Of a DNA stretch of 64,000 nucleotides, positions 1-8,300 are shown piece after piece; position 1 is the stretch's first letter, and each line of letters begins with the position of its first letter. The DNA is from Propionispora sp. 2/2-37 (GTDB taxonomy: Bacteria; Bacillota; Negativicutes; Propionisporales; Propionisporaceae). The position numbers and the translations under genes were made by a program. The notes beneath the pieces were generated by a model that saw only the letters and a list, made by a program, of their open reading frames with translations, searched no databases and was not told the DNA's origin. The DNA is taken from assembly GCF_001298735.1 (NCBI RefSeq), contig NZ_CYSP01000004.1, forward strand, positions 1-64,000, written 5' to 3'.

Positions 1-27
1 CAAGGTCACTTTGACCTTGTTTTTTTA
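1..27 (+). terminator. Rho-independent terminator at left edge
   Basis: An 8-bp perfect stem (1-8 with 12-19) with a 3-nt loop is followed by a T run at 20-27. The T run lies on the plus strand, so it most likely ends a plus-strand gene outside the window. Confidence 0.75.
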
Positions 28-55
28 TTTTCCTGTTTCGGTACGGTAAGCAGAA

Positions 56-82
56 ATATCCGGTTCACAAAGAACCGGATAT
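56..82 (-). terminator. Inverted repeat downstream of the tRNA operon
   Basis: An 11-bp perfect inverted repeat (56-66 with 72-82, 5-nt loop) lies just past the 3' end of tRNA-Val. The tail on the minus strand is only weakly T-rich, so it may be a terminator or a processing signal for the tRNA transcript. Confidence 0.5.
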
Positions 83-94
83 CTAAAAACAAAT

Positions 95-170
<76 letters not shown>

Positions 171-270
171 AATTAACAGAGGATTAGGAGGTTCTTTACT
201 TCGCTCAGAACTAAGCGATTCACTCAGTTTTTCGCGTCGCTTCACTCCTAAAAACCTGGTTCTCTAATTA

Positions 271-345
271 TGGTGACCCGTGGGGGAATCGAACCCCCGA
301 TACCGCCGTGAAAGGGCGGTGTCTTAACCGCTTGACCAACGGGCC
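271..345 (-). tRNA. tRNA-Glu (anticodon TTC)
   Basis: The minus strand gives a cloverleaf with acceptor stem GGCCCGT/ACGGGTC, anticodon loop CTTTCAC (anticodon TTC, glutamate), a GGTTCGAATCC T-arm and an encoded CCA. It is the middle tRNA of the cluster; about 100 nt without a gene separate it from tRNA-Val. Confidence 0.95.
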
Positions 346-351
346 ACGATT

Positions 352-427
352 TGGCTCCTCGAGTAGGACTCGAACCTACGACCGATCGGTTAACAGCCGA
401 TTGCTCTACCAACTGAGCTATCGAGGA
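352..427 (-). tRNA. tRNA-Asn (anticodon GTT)
   Basis: The minus strand gives a cloverleaf with acceptor stem TCCTCGA/TCGAGGA, anticodon loop CTGTTAA (anticodon GTT, asparagine) and an encoded CCA. It is the promoter-proximal tRNA; only 6 nt separate it from tRNA-Glu. Confidence 0.95.
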
Positions 428-439
428 AGGACATTTAGT

Positions 440-468
440 ATTATGCCATAATCGTATAAAAAAAGCAA
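440..468 (-). promoter_or_regulatory. Sigma-A-type promoter of the tRNA operon
   Basis: Read on the minus strand, TTGCTT (463-468) and CATAAT (440-445) are separated by 17 bp, which would start transcription a few bases before tRNA-Asn. Spacing and position fit a housekeeping promoter for the Asn-Glu-Val transcript. Confidence 0.65.
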
Positions 469-602
469 TAGCTAAATTTTTTTATGTATTCTTTACATTA
501 TTTTTTATAAAATAACTTAAACAGGATAATGAACAGCTACAGCCAATTTAATATACTGAGAAGCTTTAGAAAGAATTCCCAAGCAATACAGGAGGCGTTA
601 CC

Positions 603-1715
603 ATGGATCCTAGAATTCAAACGTTAGCCAGAAATCTCATTGGCTATTCAACCAATGTCAAGCCCGGAGAAAAAGTACTGATTGAAGTGTTCGACCAGGC
701 TTTGCCCTTAGCTAAAGCCCTGGTTGATGAAGTTTACCGGGCCGGAGGCCTGCCATTTGTCACCTTAAAGAACAACCGTCTTCAAAGATCGCTGCTCCGG
801 CAGGCAACAACGGAACAACTTACTCTTATCAGCCAGTGGGAGTCGGAACGCATGCGCCAGATGGACGCCTATATCGGTGTCCGGGCCAGCGACAATGTCA
901 GCGAGCTGTCCGACGTTCCTCCGGAGCAAATGAGCAAATATCAACAGCATTGGGTCGGCCCTGTTCATATGGATATCCGTGTGCCGCACACCAAATGGTG
1001 TGTCCTGCGCTATCCCAATGCAGCCATGGCGCAATTGGCCAATAATAGTACCGAAGCTTTCGAAGACTTTTATTTCAACGTCTGCAACCTTGACTACCGG
1101 AAAATGGCGGATGCCATGACTCCGCTGGTCGATTTATTGCAAAAAACGGATGAGGTAAAAATCACCGGTCCCCAGACTAATCTGGTCTTCTCTATTAAAG
1201 ATATTCCGGCCGTAAAATGTTCAGGGCTGCGCAACATTCCTGATGGTGAAGTCTATACCGCCCCCGTCAGATCTTCCGTAAACGGCTGTCTCACCTATAA
1301 TGCACCGGCTGTTTATCAAGGAGTGACTTATGAAAACATCCGCTTGGAATTTAGCAAAGGCAAAATCGTAAAAGCAACTGCCAACCATACGGAAACCCTC
1401 AATAAAATTCTGGATACCGACGAAGGTGCCCGCTACATCGGTGAATTTGCCCTGGGAGTCAACCCTTATATTACCACTCCCATGAAAGACACCTTATTTG
1501 ATGAAAAAATCCGCGGCAGTTTCCACTTTACCCCGGGAAATGCTTACACAGTCGCCAACAACGGCAATCAATCAACCATCCACTGGGATTTGGTTTGTAT
1601 TCAAACGCCGGAATACGGAGGCGGGGAAATTTATTTTGACGGACGGCTGATCCGCAAAGACGGACATTTTGTACTGCCGGAATTATCCGGTCTGAATCCG
1701 GAAAACCTGATTTAA
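603..1715 (+). CDS. M29-family metallo-aminopeptidase
   Basis: The 370-residue product matches the AmpS/PepS (M29) family of dinuclear-metal aminopeptidases, which remove N-terminal residues from peptides in the cytoplasm. The family's metal ligands are visible: E216 in GEVYTAP, E281 in GEFALG, H308 in GSFHFTPG, and H327 and D329 in STIHWD. No signal peptide is seen. The ATG is preceded by AGGAGG at good spacing. The gene stands alone on the plus strand and converges on speE across a shared terminator. Length is slightly below the usual 400-410 residues, with no missing motif apparent. Confidence 0.92.
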   Translation: MDPRIQTLARNLIGYSTNVKPGEKVLIEVFDQALPLAKALVDEVYRAGGLPFVTLKNNRLQRSLLRQATTEQLTLISQWESERMRQMDAYIGVRASDNVSELSDVPPEQMSKYQQHWVGPVHMDIRVPHTKWCVLRYPNAAMAQLANNSTEAFEDFYFNVCNLDYRKMADAMTPLVDLLQKTDEVKITGPQTNLVFSIKDIPAVKCSGLRNIPDGEVYTAPVRSSVNGCLTYNAPAVYQGVTYENIRLEFSKGKIVKATANHTETLNKILDTDEGARYIGEFALGVNPYITTPMKDTLFDEKIRGSFHFTPGNAYTVANNGNQSTIHWDLVCIQTPEYGGGEIYFDGRLIRKDGHFVLPELSGLNPENLI

Positions 1716-1726
1716 AATGGCACGAT

Positions 1727-1762
1727 AAGAAATGGGCTTGCCTGGCGGCAAGCCCATTTCTT
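1727..1762. terminator. Bidirectional terminator between aminopeptidase and speE
   Basis: A 16-bp perfect stem (1727-1742 with 1747-1762) with a 4-nt loop lies between two convergent genes. T-rich flanks on both sides suggest it ends both transcripts. Confidence 0.8.
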
Positions 1763-1764
1763 AT

Positions 1765-2595
1765 TTATATAAGCAAATCCTGTATGAAATTCGGCAGCAT
1801 GAAAGAACTTTTGTGAATTTGCTGGTTATAGTACCGCGTGGCAAAGGGTGGCACCGGAGTATCAACCTGTATGGGGCTATATTTTTTCGACCCCATGGTA
1901 AAGCAGTGCAGCCCGCCCGGATATAAAGGAATAGGTGCCAAATATACATTGGTTATGGGAAACAGTCTGCGGATGTCTTTCGCCAAACGTTTAAGCAGGG
2001 CTTGATGGTAAAAAGGCGACTCCGTCTGCTGTACAAAAAGTCCATCTTCTTTTAGCGCCTGATAAACATCCTGATAAAATTCCGGTGTGAAAAGTCCCTC
2101 TCCCGGCCCTATGGGGTCGGAGCAATCGACAATAATGACATCATACTTATTGTTAGCCTGTTTCATGTGCCGGATACCATCACCAATCGTTAGCTGCACT
2201 TTCGGATTATTCCCGTTCAGTTCAACACTAATTTCGGGCAGGTGTTTTTTGCAAACCTCGACTACCATGCCGTCAATTTCGACCATTTCCGCCTGCTTAA
2301 CGGACGTGTGTTTGACCACTTCCCGCAAGGTGCCGCCATCCCCTCCGCCAATAATTAAAATTTGCTGTGGTGTAGGATGGGTAAAGAGTGGCACATGGGC
2401 GATCATTTCATGATAAATAAATTCATCAAAGACCGATGTTTGAAATACGCCGTCCAGCACCAGCATGCGGCCGAATTCCTGTGAATCAACTACCGCAATA
2501 TCCTGATATTCGGATTTACCCATAAACAGCGTTTCCTTTACGCGGCAAGTCAAGCCTACATTCTTGGTTTGCCATTCAGTAAACCATAATTCCAT
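1765..2595 (-). CDS. speE: Spermidine synthase (polyamine aminopropyltransferase)
   Basis: This 276-residue protein transfers an aminopropyl group from decarboxylated S-adenosylmethionine to putrescine. Visible motifs are the dcSAM-binding GGGDGG (83-88), the acidic pair in MVEIDGM (about 105-110), and VDCSDPIGPG (about 156-165) with the catalytic aspartate region. Length is typical for bacterial SpeE. The ATG has a GGGAGG Shine-Dalgarno. No speD or speA homologue lies next to it, so the aminopropyl donor is made elsewhere. It converges with the aminopeptidase gene. Confidence 0.95.
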   Translation of the reverse strand: MELWFTEWQTKNVGLTCRVKETLFMGKSEYQDIAVVDSQEFGRMLVLDGVFQTSVFDEFIYHEMIAHVPLFTHPTPQQILIIGGGDGGTLREVVKHTSVKQAEMVEIDGMVVEVCKKHLPEISVELNGNNPKVQLTIGDGIRHMKQANNKYDVIIVDCSDPIGPGEGLFTPEFYQDVYQALKEDGLFVQQTESPFYHQALLKRLAKDIRRLFPITNVYLAPIPLYPGGLHCFTMGSKKYSPIQVDTPVPPFATRYYNQQIHKSSFMLPNFIQDLLI

Positions 2596-2715
2596 GGTTT
2601 TTCCTCCCTTGCTACCAGTATAATTTGCTATTAGTTTGGTCTATGCACTATAAGGATTTTACCATAATTTTCATGAATAGAGAAGCTCCCTTTCCGCTGC
2701 GTACAGGCAGGACTT

Positions 2716-2949
2716 TTATTTCTCTCCGTTCCGGTCGGGAAGACAGCCCCGCGGACTGTTCCAGATGGAATTTATGGCATAGGTCGCATTTAACTGAGTC
2801 ATCAGCCAGGCATACAGCTCCAACAGCTGATCCAGATCGAAATCAGCATATTGAAAAGCATTCAGCACCCATGCAACAAACCATATCAAAACAAACACTA
2901 AGGTATATATAGATATACAATCTTCCAGGCAAAAGATTTGCTTCCACAT
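2716..2949 (-). CDS. Small putative membrane protein (77 aa), function unknown
   Basis: I do not recognise this protein. It starts at an ATG preceded by GGGAGAGGG at good spacing. Residues about 12-31 form one strongly hydrophobic segment (CISIYTLVFVLIWFVAW), followed by an amphipathic acidic/leucine-rich stretch. A terminator at 3002-3050 separates it from the next upstream gene, so it probably has its own promoter. Support for coding is the Shine-Dalgarno and the coherent membrane segment; conservation cannot be checked here. Confidence 0.5.
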   Translation of the reverse strand: MWKQIFCLEDCISIYTLVFVLIWFVAWVLNAFQYADFDLDQLLELYAWLMTQLNATYAINSIWNSPRGCLPDRNGEK

Positions 2950-3001
2950 AATATCCCTCTCCCGTTGCCAGTTTATACTACTTCATTATATTCACTACCT
3001 G

Positions 3002-3050
3002 AAAAAGCGTCTCTTTTAGCGTATAAAACCGAAAAAAGAGACGCTTTTTT
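3002..3050. terminator. Rho-independent terminator after the 80-aa ORF
   Basis: Arms AAAGCGTCTCTTTT and AAAAGAGACGCTTT, flanked by A and T runs, form a long stem with a 14-nt loop. It lies 5 bp past the stop of the minus-strand ORF at 3055 and could work in both directions. Confidence 0.8.
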
Positions 3051-3054
3051 CTAT

Positions 3055-3297
3055 TTATTCCTCGTAGTCGTAGGTAGATACCACCGGATTTGTTACAACA
3101 GTCTGAGAGGTTTTAGATTGGATATCAAGCTCAAGCAGCGCAATGATTGTCGTGGCAATCTGGTTTATGGCAACCGTATTTTGGGTTTTGGCAGCTTCCT
3201 GTTCCAATAACCCCATTAAAATATCCAGTGTTTCGCAGGCGGCTTTAAGGCGCATCAACTGATACTCCGCCTGTAAGTCCGTCTCACATCCATCCAT
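3055..3297 (-). CDS. Hypothetical protein (80 aa), helical
   Basis: I do not recognise this small protein. An in-frame ATG exists at 3312, but a GGAGGTGG Shine-Dalgarno lies inside that extension, so I place the start at the ATG at 3297 (residues MDGCETD...). The chain is predicted mostly alpha-helical (EYQLMRLKAACETLDILMGL) with an acidic tail ending YDYEE. There is no signal peptide or membrane segment. It has its own strong terminator directly downstream. Confidence 0.6.
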   Translation of the reverse strand: MDGCETDLQAEYQLMRLKAACETLDILMGLLEQEAAKTQNTVAINQIATTIIALLELDIQSKTSQTVVTNPVVSTYDYEE

Positions 3298-3370
3298 ACA
3301 GACCACCTCCATTGATAATATATATGGACGGCGGTAATTCAGATATGTCTATATTTGAGGCAATCGATTG

Positions 3371-4081
3371 TTAAGGTACTTCAATCTCCATAATTTTTTT
3401 CACCCTAAAGTCCAAAGCATCACAGGAAACCAAATGGCATTCAATTCCTGTCCATAATCCGGCAGGCGCCTGCGAAATAGCTTTACCATGCAAATGGCCA
3501 AAAATATAATGCAAAATATGATACGTTTCGCCTAAACGACTAATCCATTCGCAGCTTTCTCCCTGATAAAACATCGGATAATGCGTCATTAATATCATGC
3601 GGGAAAAACCATCCTGCCTGGCTGCCGCTAAAGAAGCCAGAATGCGTCCTTTTTCCCGTTGGAAGATTTTTTCGTCCTGCAGGGTAAAATATTCATCCTC
3701 CGGATTCAGCCAGCCTCTGCTGCCGCAAACAGCCACATCACCGACCGCCACATAGGAATTATGAATGAAGGAAATTGATTCCGGGACACAGCGCTGCATC
3801 TTAGCCTGTGACAGCCACCAATAGTCATGATTTCCCTTGATTATAATCTTCCGCCCGGGTAATGCAGCGATAACCTGCAGATCTTCCAGCGCTTCATCAA
3901 AATGAAGAGCCCACGATATATCGCCGGGCAGTAAGACCGTATCCTGCTCTGTTACAGTACGACACCAGGATGACTTTATCTTATCCCAGTGATTAAGCCA
4001 ATGTTCCCCGAAAATATGCATGGGCTTACGGGGAGGAAACCCGGATAAATGCAAATCGGCAATGGCATAAATGGCAGTCAC
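3371..4081 (-). CDS. Calcineurin-like metallophosphoesterase
   Basis: The 236-residue product carries the metallophosphoesterase signature set in order: ADLHLSG near the N-terminus, PGDISWA, KGNHDYWW, LMTHYPMF and FGHLHG. These residues bind two metal ions in phosphoesterases of the YkuE/Icc type. The substrate is not identifiable. No signal peptide is seen, so it is probably cytoplasmic. It starts at GTG, and its start overlaps the stop of the upstream 71-residue ORF (GTGA), which suggests translational coupling. Confidence 0.85.
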   Translation of the reverse strand: MTAIYAIADLHLSGFPPRKPMHIFGEHWLNHWDKIKSSWCRTVTEQDTVLLPGDISWALHFDEALEDLQVIAALPGRKIIIKGNHDYWWLSQAKMQRCVPESISFIHNSYVAVGDVAVCGSRGWLNPEDEYFTLQDEKIFQREKGRILASLAAARQDGFSRMILMTHYPMFYQGESCEWISRLGETYHILHYIFGHLHGKAISQAPAGLWTGIECHLVSCDALDFRVKKIMEIEVP

Positions 4082-4293
4082 GACACCTCCACATCCCTAA
4101 GACGAATTAAAAAGGTTTCCACTCTGCCGGACGGCCCCTCTACTTCAAAGTCGTTCATCCATTTCTGCCCCTGTCTAACCACGCTGTCAACCAGGGTTGC
4201 AACAACCCCGCACTCATCTGCCAGGCGGCAAACCCGTTCTGCGTCCACCGTAGTACAAACTCTTTCTGATGTCATTATCTTCTTTACAATCAT
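4078..4293 (-). CDS. Hypothetical protein (71 aa) coupled to the metallophosphoesterase
   Basis: I do not recognise this small basic/acidic protein. Its stop codon overlaps the GTG start of the metallophosphoesterase by 4 nt, the arrangement of a co-translated pair, and a GGAGG for the downstream gene lies in its last codons. Its own ribosome binding site is weak (GGGGTATAGAGT before ATG). It contains one pair of cysteines but no clear metal-binding motif. Confidence 0.6.
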   Translation of the reverse strand: MIVKKIMTSERVCTTVDAERVCRLADECGVVATLVDSVVRQGQKWMNDFEVEGPSGRVETFLIRLRDVEVS

Positions 4294-4360
4294 ACTCTAT
4301 ACCCCGATTCTACTGATTGGGAAAATTCCGCTGCCAGCCACAAAAGTAACCGGAAGCTTC

Positions 4361-4858
4361 CTACATTTCTTTTGCGGCTATGGGGCCACGCGAAAGCGCA
4401 ATTTTACCGGTCCGGACAATTTCAATAATACCGAAATCAGCCAGTACCTCACATAATGCATCAATTTTACTTTCTTCCCCCGTAAGCTCGATAACCATCG
4501 TTTCCCGGTTGACATCCACAATCTTAGCCCGGAAGATCTCTACAATATCAACAATACCGGAGCGTGTGGACTTACTGGCCTTTACCTTAATTAAAGCCAG
4601 TTCCCGGTGAATGGAATCCACCGAGGTAAGGTTAACAATTTTTATTACATCAATCAATTTGGAAAGCTGGTTGACCACCTGCTCCAATTCAATTTCATCA
4701 TCGACCTCCACACTGATGGTAATGCGGGTAATATCCTCTTCCTCCGTTGGCCCGGCCGTGATATTCTCAATATTATAGGCCCTCCGGCTGATCAGTCCGG
4801 CAATATGCGTCAATACTCCAGGTTTATTTTCCGTTAATACGGCTAACGTATATTTCAT
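4361..4858 (-). CDS. ilvN: Acetolactate synthase, small (regulatory) subunit
   Basis: The 165-residue protein is the ACT-domain regulatory subunit of acetohydroxyacid synthase. It starts with the typical YTLAVLTENKPGVLTHIAGL segment and continues with the family's C-terminal half (IDALCEVLADFGIIEIVRTG). It sets the activity and valine feedback of IlvB in branched-chain amino acid synthesis. Its ATG overlaps the ilvB stop by 4 nt, so the subunits are translationally coupled. Length is standard for the IlvH/IlvN class. Confidence 0.95.
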   Translation of the reverse strand: MKYTLAVLTENKPGVLTHIAGLISRRAYNIENITAGPTEEEDITRITISVEVDDEIELEQVVNQLSKLIDVIKIVNLTSVDSIHRELALIKVKASKSTRSGIVDIVEIFRAKIVDVNRETMVIELTGEESKIDALCEVLADFGIIEIVRTGKIALSRGPIAAKEM

Positions 4859-6558
4859 TTTCCTGTGCAGCCTCCTTCGAGAATCATCTGATTTAACCGT
4901 CCCCCGGCGGGAACCATGGGCAACACGTCTTCCTCTTCCGGTAATCGCACTTCAACCAAAACCGGTCCCGGTATGGCGAATGCTTCTCTAAGCATCGGCT
5001 CCAAATCCTGCGGCCTGCTGATACGCATTCCGGTAACACCCATTGCCTCAGCCAATTTAACAAAATCCGTTTTCCCCTTCAGGCTGGTATAGGAATACCG
5101 CCCACCGTAAAACATACGTTGCCACTGCGAAACCATACCCAGCACTTGATTATTCATAACGATAATTTTGACCGGCAATTCATTATCCGCAGCCGTCACC
5201 ATTTCCTGACAGTTCATCATGATTCCGCCATCACCGGTAAACAGAATCACCATTTGATCCCGCAAACCGACCTGAGCGCCGACAGCAGCCGGCAGACCAT
5301 ACCCCATCGTACCCAACCCACCTGAAGTTAAGAACGACCTGGAATGAGAAAAATCATAAAACTGTGCCGTCCACATTTGATGTTGCCCTACATCGGTAAC
5401 AATCACCGCACTCCCCTGGGTCAGCTCACTTACCTTTTCAATCACCGCTTGCGGCATAATCACATCATCGCGGCGGTCATAGGTTAGCGGTTTTTCCTGT
5501 TTCCAGGTTGCCAGCTGCTTACACCAGGGTTGAAGCTGTTCCTTCCACTTCCTGAGATCCACTGCACGGATTTTTTCGCATAAAAGCGGCAAAGACCAGC
5601 GTAAATCTCCTGCCACTCTAAAATCAGCCCGGATATTTTTATTAATTTCAGCTGGATCGATATCAAAATGTATGATTTTGGCTCCCGCTGCAAAATCCGG
5701 TACCGAACCGGTCACCCGGTCATCAAACCGGACGCCGATTCCCAGCAAAACGTCACATTCGGTTACGGCCATATTCGAAGCATAGGTGCCGTGCATGCCA
5801 AGCATACCTAAATAAAGTGATTCGCCGGATACACAGCCCAACCCCATAAGGCTGGCGGTCACCGGAATGCCGGTTAATTGCTGCAAACAGGCAAGTTCCT
5901 GGCAGGCTCCGGAAATGTTGATTCCGCCGCCGACAAAAATCAAGGGTTTTTCCGCTTTAAGCAACTCCTCGACAACAGCATCGACTTCTTGCGGATTACC
6001 ATCAGCAACAGGGTGATAGCCCCGCAGCTTTACCTCTTTCGGATACTCAAAATCCAACTCCGCATTAAACACATCTTTCGAAATATCAACAACCACCGGT
6101 CCTGGCCGCCCAGTTTTGGCAATATAAAAAGCTTCTTTTAACACCCGGGGCAGCTCCTCTACCTTTTTGACTAAATAATTATGCTTAGACACAGGGGTAG
6201 TAATGCCCCGGATATCGGCCTCCTGAAAAGAATCCTTACCAATTAACGAGACGCCCACCTGCCCGGTAATCGCTACCAAAGGCACAGAATCCATATAGGC
6301 GGTGGCAATGCCGGTTACCAGATTGGTTGCCCCCGGCCCCGAAGTAGCAATGCACACCCCAACTTTGCCGGTAGCACGGGCATACCCGTCGGCAGCATGT
6401 ACCGCCCCCTGTTCGTGCCTGGCTAAAATATGAGGAAAATTGAGTTTATATAAAGCATCATATAACGTTAAGACAGCCCCTCCCGGATAGCCGAATACAA
6501 CGTCTACCGCTTCGGCTTCCAAACATTTGATTATCGCTTCTGCTCCCCGCATTTTCAT
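4855..6558 (-). CDS. ilvB: Acetolactate synthase, large (catalytic) subunit
   Basis: The 567-residue thiamine-diphosphate enzyme condenses pyruvate with pyruvate or 2-oxobutyrate, the first common step toward valine, leucine and isoleucine. Visible are the catalytic glutamate in RHEQGAVH, the FAD-domain segment (GVRFDDRVTG) and the thiamine-diphosphate motif starting GDGGIMMN. It sits upstream of ilvN. Only 84 bp separate it from the carbonic anhydrase gene, and I see no T-box leader there. Other ilv or leu genes are absent from the window. Confidence 0.96.
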   Translation of the reverse strand: MKMRGAEAIIKCLEAEAVDVVFGYPGGAVLTLYDALYKLNFPHILARHEQGAVHAADGYARATGKVGVCIATSGPGATNLVTGIATAYMDSVPLVAITGQVGVSLIGKDSFQEADIRGITTPVSKHNYLVKKVEELPRVLKEAFYIAKTGRPGPVVVDISKDVFNAELDFEYPKEVKLRGYHPVADGNPQEVDAVVEELLKAEKPLIFVGGGINISGACQELACLQQLTGIPVTASLMGLGCVSGESLYLGMLGMHGTYASNMAVTECDVLLGIGVRFDDRVTGSVPDFAAGAKIIHFDIDPAEINKNIRADFRVAGDLRWSLPLLCEKIRAVDLRKWKEQLQPWCKQLATWKQEKPLTYDRRDDVIMPQAVIEKVSELTQGSAVIVTDVGQHQMWTAQFYDFSHSRSFLTSGGLGTMGYGLPAAVGAQVGLRDQMVILFTGDGGIMMNCQEMVTAADNELPVKIIVMNNQVLGMVSQWQRMFYGGRYSYTSLKGKTDFVKLAEAMGVTGMRISRPQDLEPMLREAFAIPGPVLVEVRLPEEEDVLPMVPAGGRLNQMILEGGCTGK

Positions 6559-6642
6559 TGACCTGCTTCCTCCTCGCCATCTCTAACTAAATCTTTTACT
6601 ATATCTCTTCCGATTCCGTAATGAGCCTGCCCCGGATGTTTG

Positions 6643-7212
6643 TCAAAAATTCCGGTACCCATTCACAATAATATCCAACTCGCCGGTATGGGGATTAAAC
6701 AATAAGCCATGAACCGGAACATCCTTAGGAATCAATGGATTAGTAGAAATCCTTTTTACCACATCCCTGACATTGTCCTCCGGATGCTGAAAATGATCCA
6801 CCCAATCTTCCAGTTCCTTTTCAATCATCTGTATGGCTTCCCCCGCAATCCCCCGGGCCAGCATTTTTTCCACCAGCCTGCGGGAATTCGTTTGCGACAT
6901 ACCGCAATCTTTGTGCCCAATAACAATAATTTCATTCACACCCAGTTCAAAAATGCCGACAACCAAGCTGCGAATAGTCGCTTCAAATGGTCCGGTAACG
7001 GAATTACCGGCATTTTTGATGACTTTCACTTCCCCGCGTTTAATTCCCATAGCCGGTTCTAGAAAATCAACCAGCCTCGTATCCATACAGGTAAAAATCG
7101 CAAGCTGTCGCTGCGGCAGCTTGCTGATTTCCGTGGAACATCGGATGTATTCTGCCGGCAAGTCCTTAACAAATTTTTGATTAGCAGCCAATATCTGTTC
7201 TAAATTATTCAT
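6643..7212 (-). CDS. Beta-class carbonic anhydrase
   Basis: The 189-residue protein interconverts CO2 and bicarbonate. The zinc ligands and catalytic dyad are in place: C42, D44 and R46 in TCMDTRL, and H100 and C103 in IGHKDCGM. It is cytoplasmic, with no leader. The position just upstream of ilvBN may be chance, though bicarbonate supply supports carboxylations in anaerobes. The start has a GAGGAAGC ribosome binding site. Confidence 0.93.
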   Translation of the reverse strand: MNNLEQILAANQKFVKDLPAEYIRCSTEISKLPQRQLAIFTCMDTRLVDFLEPAMGIKRGEVKVIKNAGNSVTGPFEATIRSLVVGIFELGVNEIIVIGHKDCGMSQTNSRRLVEKMLARGIAGEAIQMIEKELEDWVDHFQHPEDNVRDVVKRISTNPLIPKDVPVHGLLFNPHTGELDIIVNGYRNF

Positions 7213-7249
7213 GCTTCCTCATCCCATCATAATATAAATGGAAAAACTG

Positions 7250-8029
7250 TTACTCATCGTGTTGAACAAAATATTTTGTCCGTATATCGGCGATCACTTC
7301 CGTTATCTGACTGGATACCTGTGGAATCGCATAGCCTAGAAACAGAGGCGATGTAACAAATCTGGGAACAATTTTAACAATAATTTCTTGATCAACTTCA
7401 TAAAAGAACAAATTATAACTGTTAATGCTTTTATGAAAATCATTTAGAAGATACCGCACCACCAGTTGAAGGTAATCTGCCATAATAGTTATATACTCTA
7501 TGCTTTTCATTCGTATGTTAAACTCAACAAAGCCGACTTTAGGCCGGTCTGAAATATTTAATTCCACACCAGGACACTGATCAACAATTTGTCCATTCAG
7601 GCTTTCCCGCGTAATATGCTCTTTGTAATCAATATGGGTCAGCCCCACAATTTGCATATGGGGGTGACGAATCGTCCCACCCGAATAAGGTCCATGGTTT
7701 TTATAAAAAATCACGGATTTAAACCGTTTGTCCCGTGACATTTCCAACCATTTTTCTACCCCGAAACGAAGCAATTTATGCAAGTGCTCCCTGGGGTAAA
7801 GCGACAGTTCGGAATTACAATCATAGGTCTCAATTAAAACGGTTTGAAAAGAATCCCGCAATACAGGATATTTATTTTTCAACAGCAAGATCGGCCCGTC
7901 TTCAACAAGTATACCTTCCAGTTGCTCCCGACGGCAAAACGGGCATTCGCCATGATTGTCAATAACGGTAACCGGTTTACAATTGCCAATAGCAGAATCA
8001 AACACCAAATGCGTTGCATTGATATCCAT
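7250..8029 (-). CDS. DUF4931 / GalT-HIT-like protein
   Basis: The 259-residue protein resembles the DUF4931 branch of the galactose-1-phosphate uridylyltransferase/HIT fold. It has an N-terminal CPFC zinc knuckle (C29, C32) and the nucleotide-transfer motif HPHMQ (H122, H124, Q126), in which the middle histidine would carry the nucleotide in GalT relatives. The exact reaction is unknown. A strong GGAGAGGG precedes the ATG. The gene is 37 nt upstream of the carbonic anhydrase gene and could share its transcript. Confidence 0.8.
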   Translation of the reverse strand: MDINATHLVFDSAIGNCKPVTVIDNHGECPFCRREQLEGILVEDGPILLLKNKYPVLRDSFQTVLIETYDCNSELSLYPREHLHKLLRFGVEKWLEMSRDKRFKSVIFYKNHGPYSGGTIRHPHMQIVGLTHIDYKEHITRESLNGQIVDQCPGVELNISDRPKVGFVEFNIRMKSIEYITIMADYLQLVVRYLLNDFHKSINSYNLFFYEVDQEIIVKIVPRFVTSPLFLGYAIPQVSSQITEVIADIRTKYFVQHDE

Positions 8030-8227
8030 ATTAGCCCTCTCCTATAGTTAAAGAATAGCCTACCTAAAACGTCCCGGGAAATTCAAATCACTTCCATGAT
8101 ATGAGTAAATAACTTTTATTATAGACCATGCATAAAAAAAAATAAAGGCGGCTAATAGTCGAACAGTATATTATTATCGTAATATTCCACTATCTTTTCT
8201 AAAATCCTGTACTGGAGAAAAAAGAAG

Positions 8228-8262
8228 ACAAAAAAACCATGTAGTGAAAACTACACGGTTTC
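8228..8262 (-). terminator. Terminator of the mgl operon
   Basis: On the minus strand a stem of about 11 bp with one mismatch (8234-8244 with 8251-8261) is followed by a run of T residues. It lies about 40 bp past the stop of mglC. Confidence 0.75.
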
Positions 8263-8300
8263 TTATTACTCAGAGCTATCCTAAGCGGACAATCAGCAGC

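Noticed and set aside
6559..6642. Possible T-box leader before ilvB
   Set aside because: Only 84 bp lie between the carbonic anhydrase and ilvB genes and no T-box consensus or terminator is visible.
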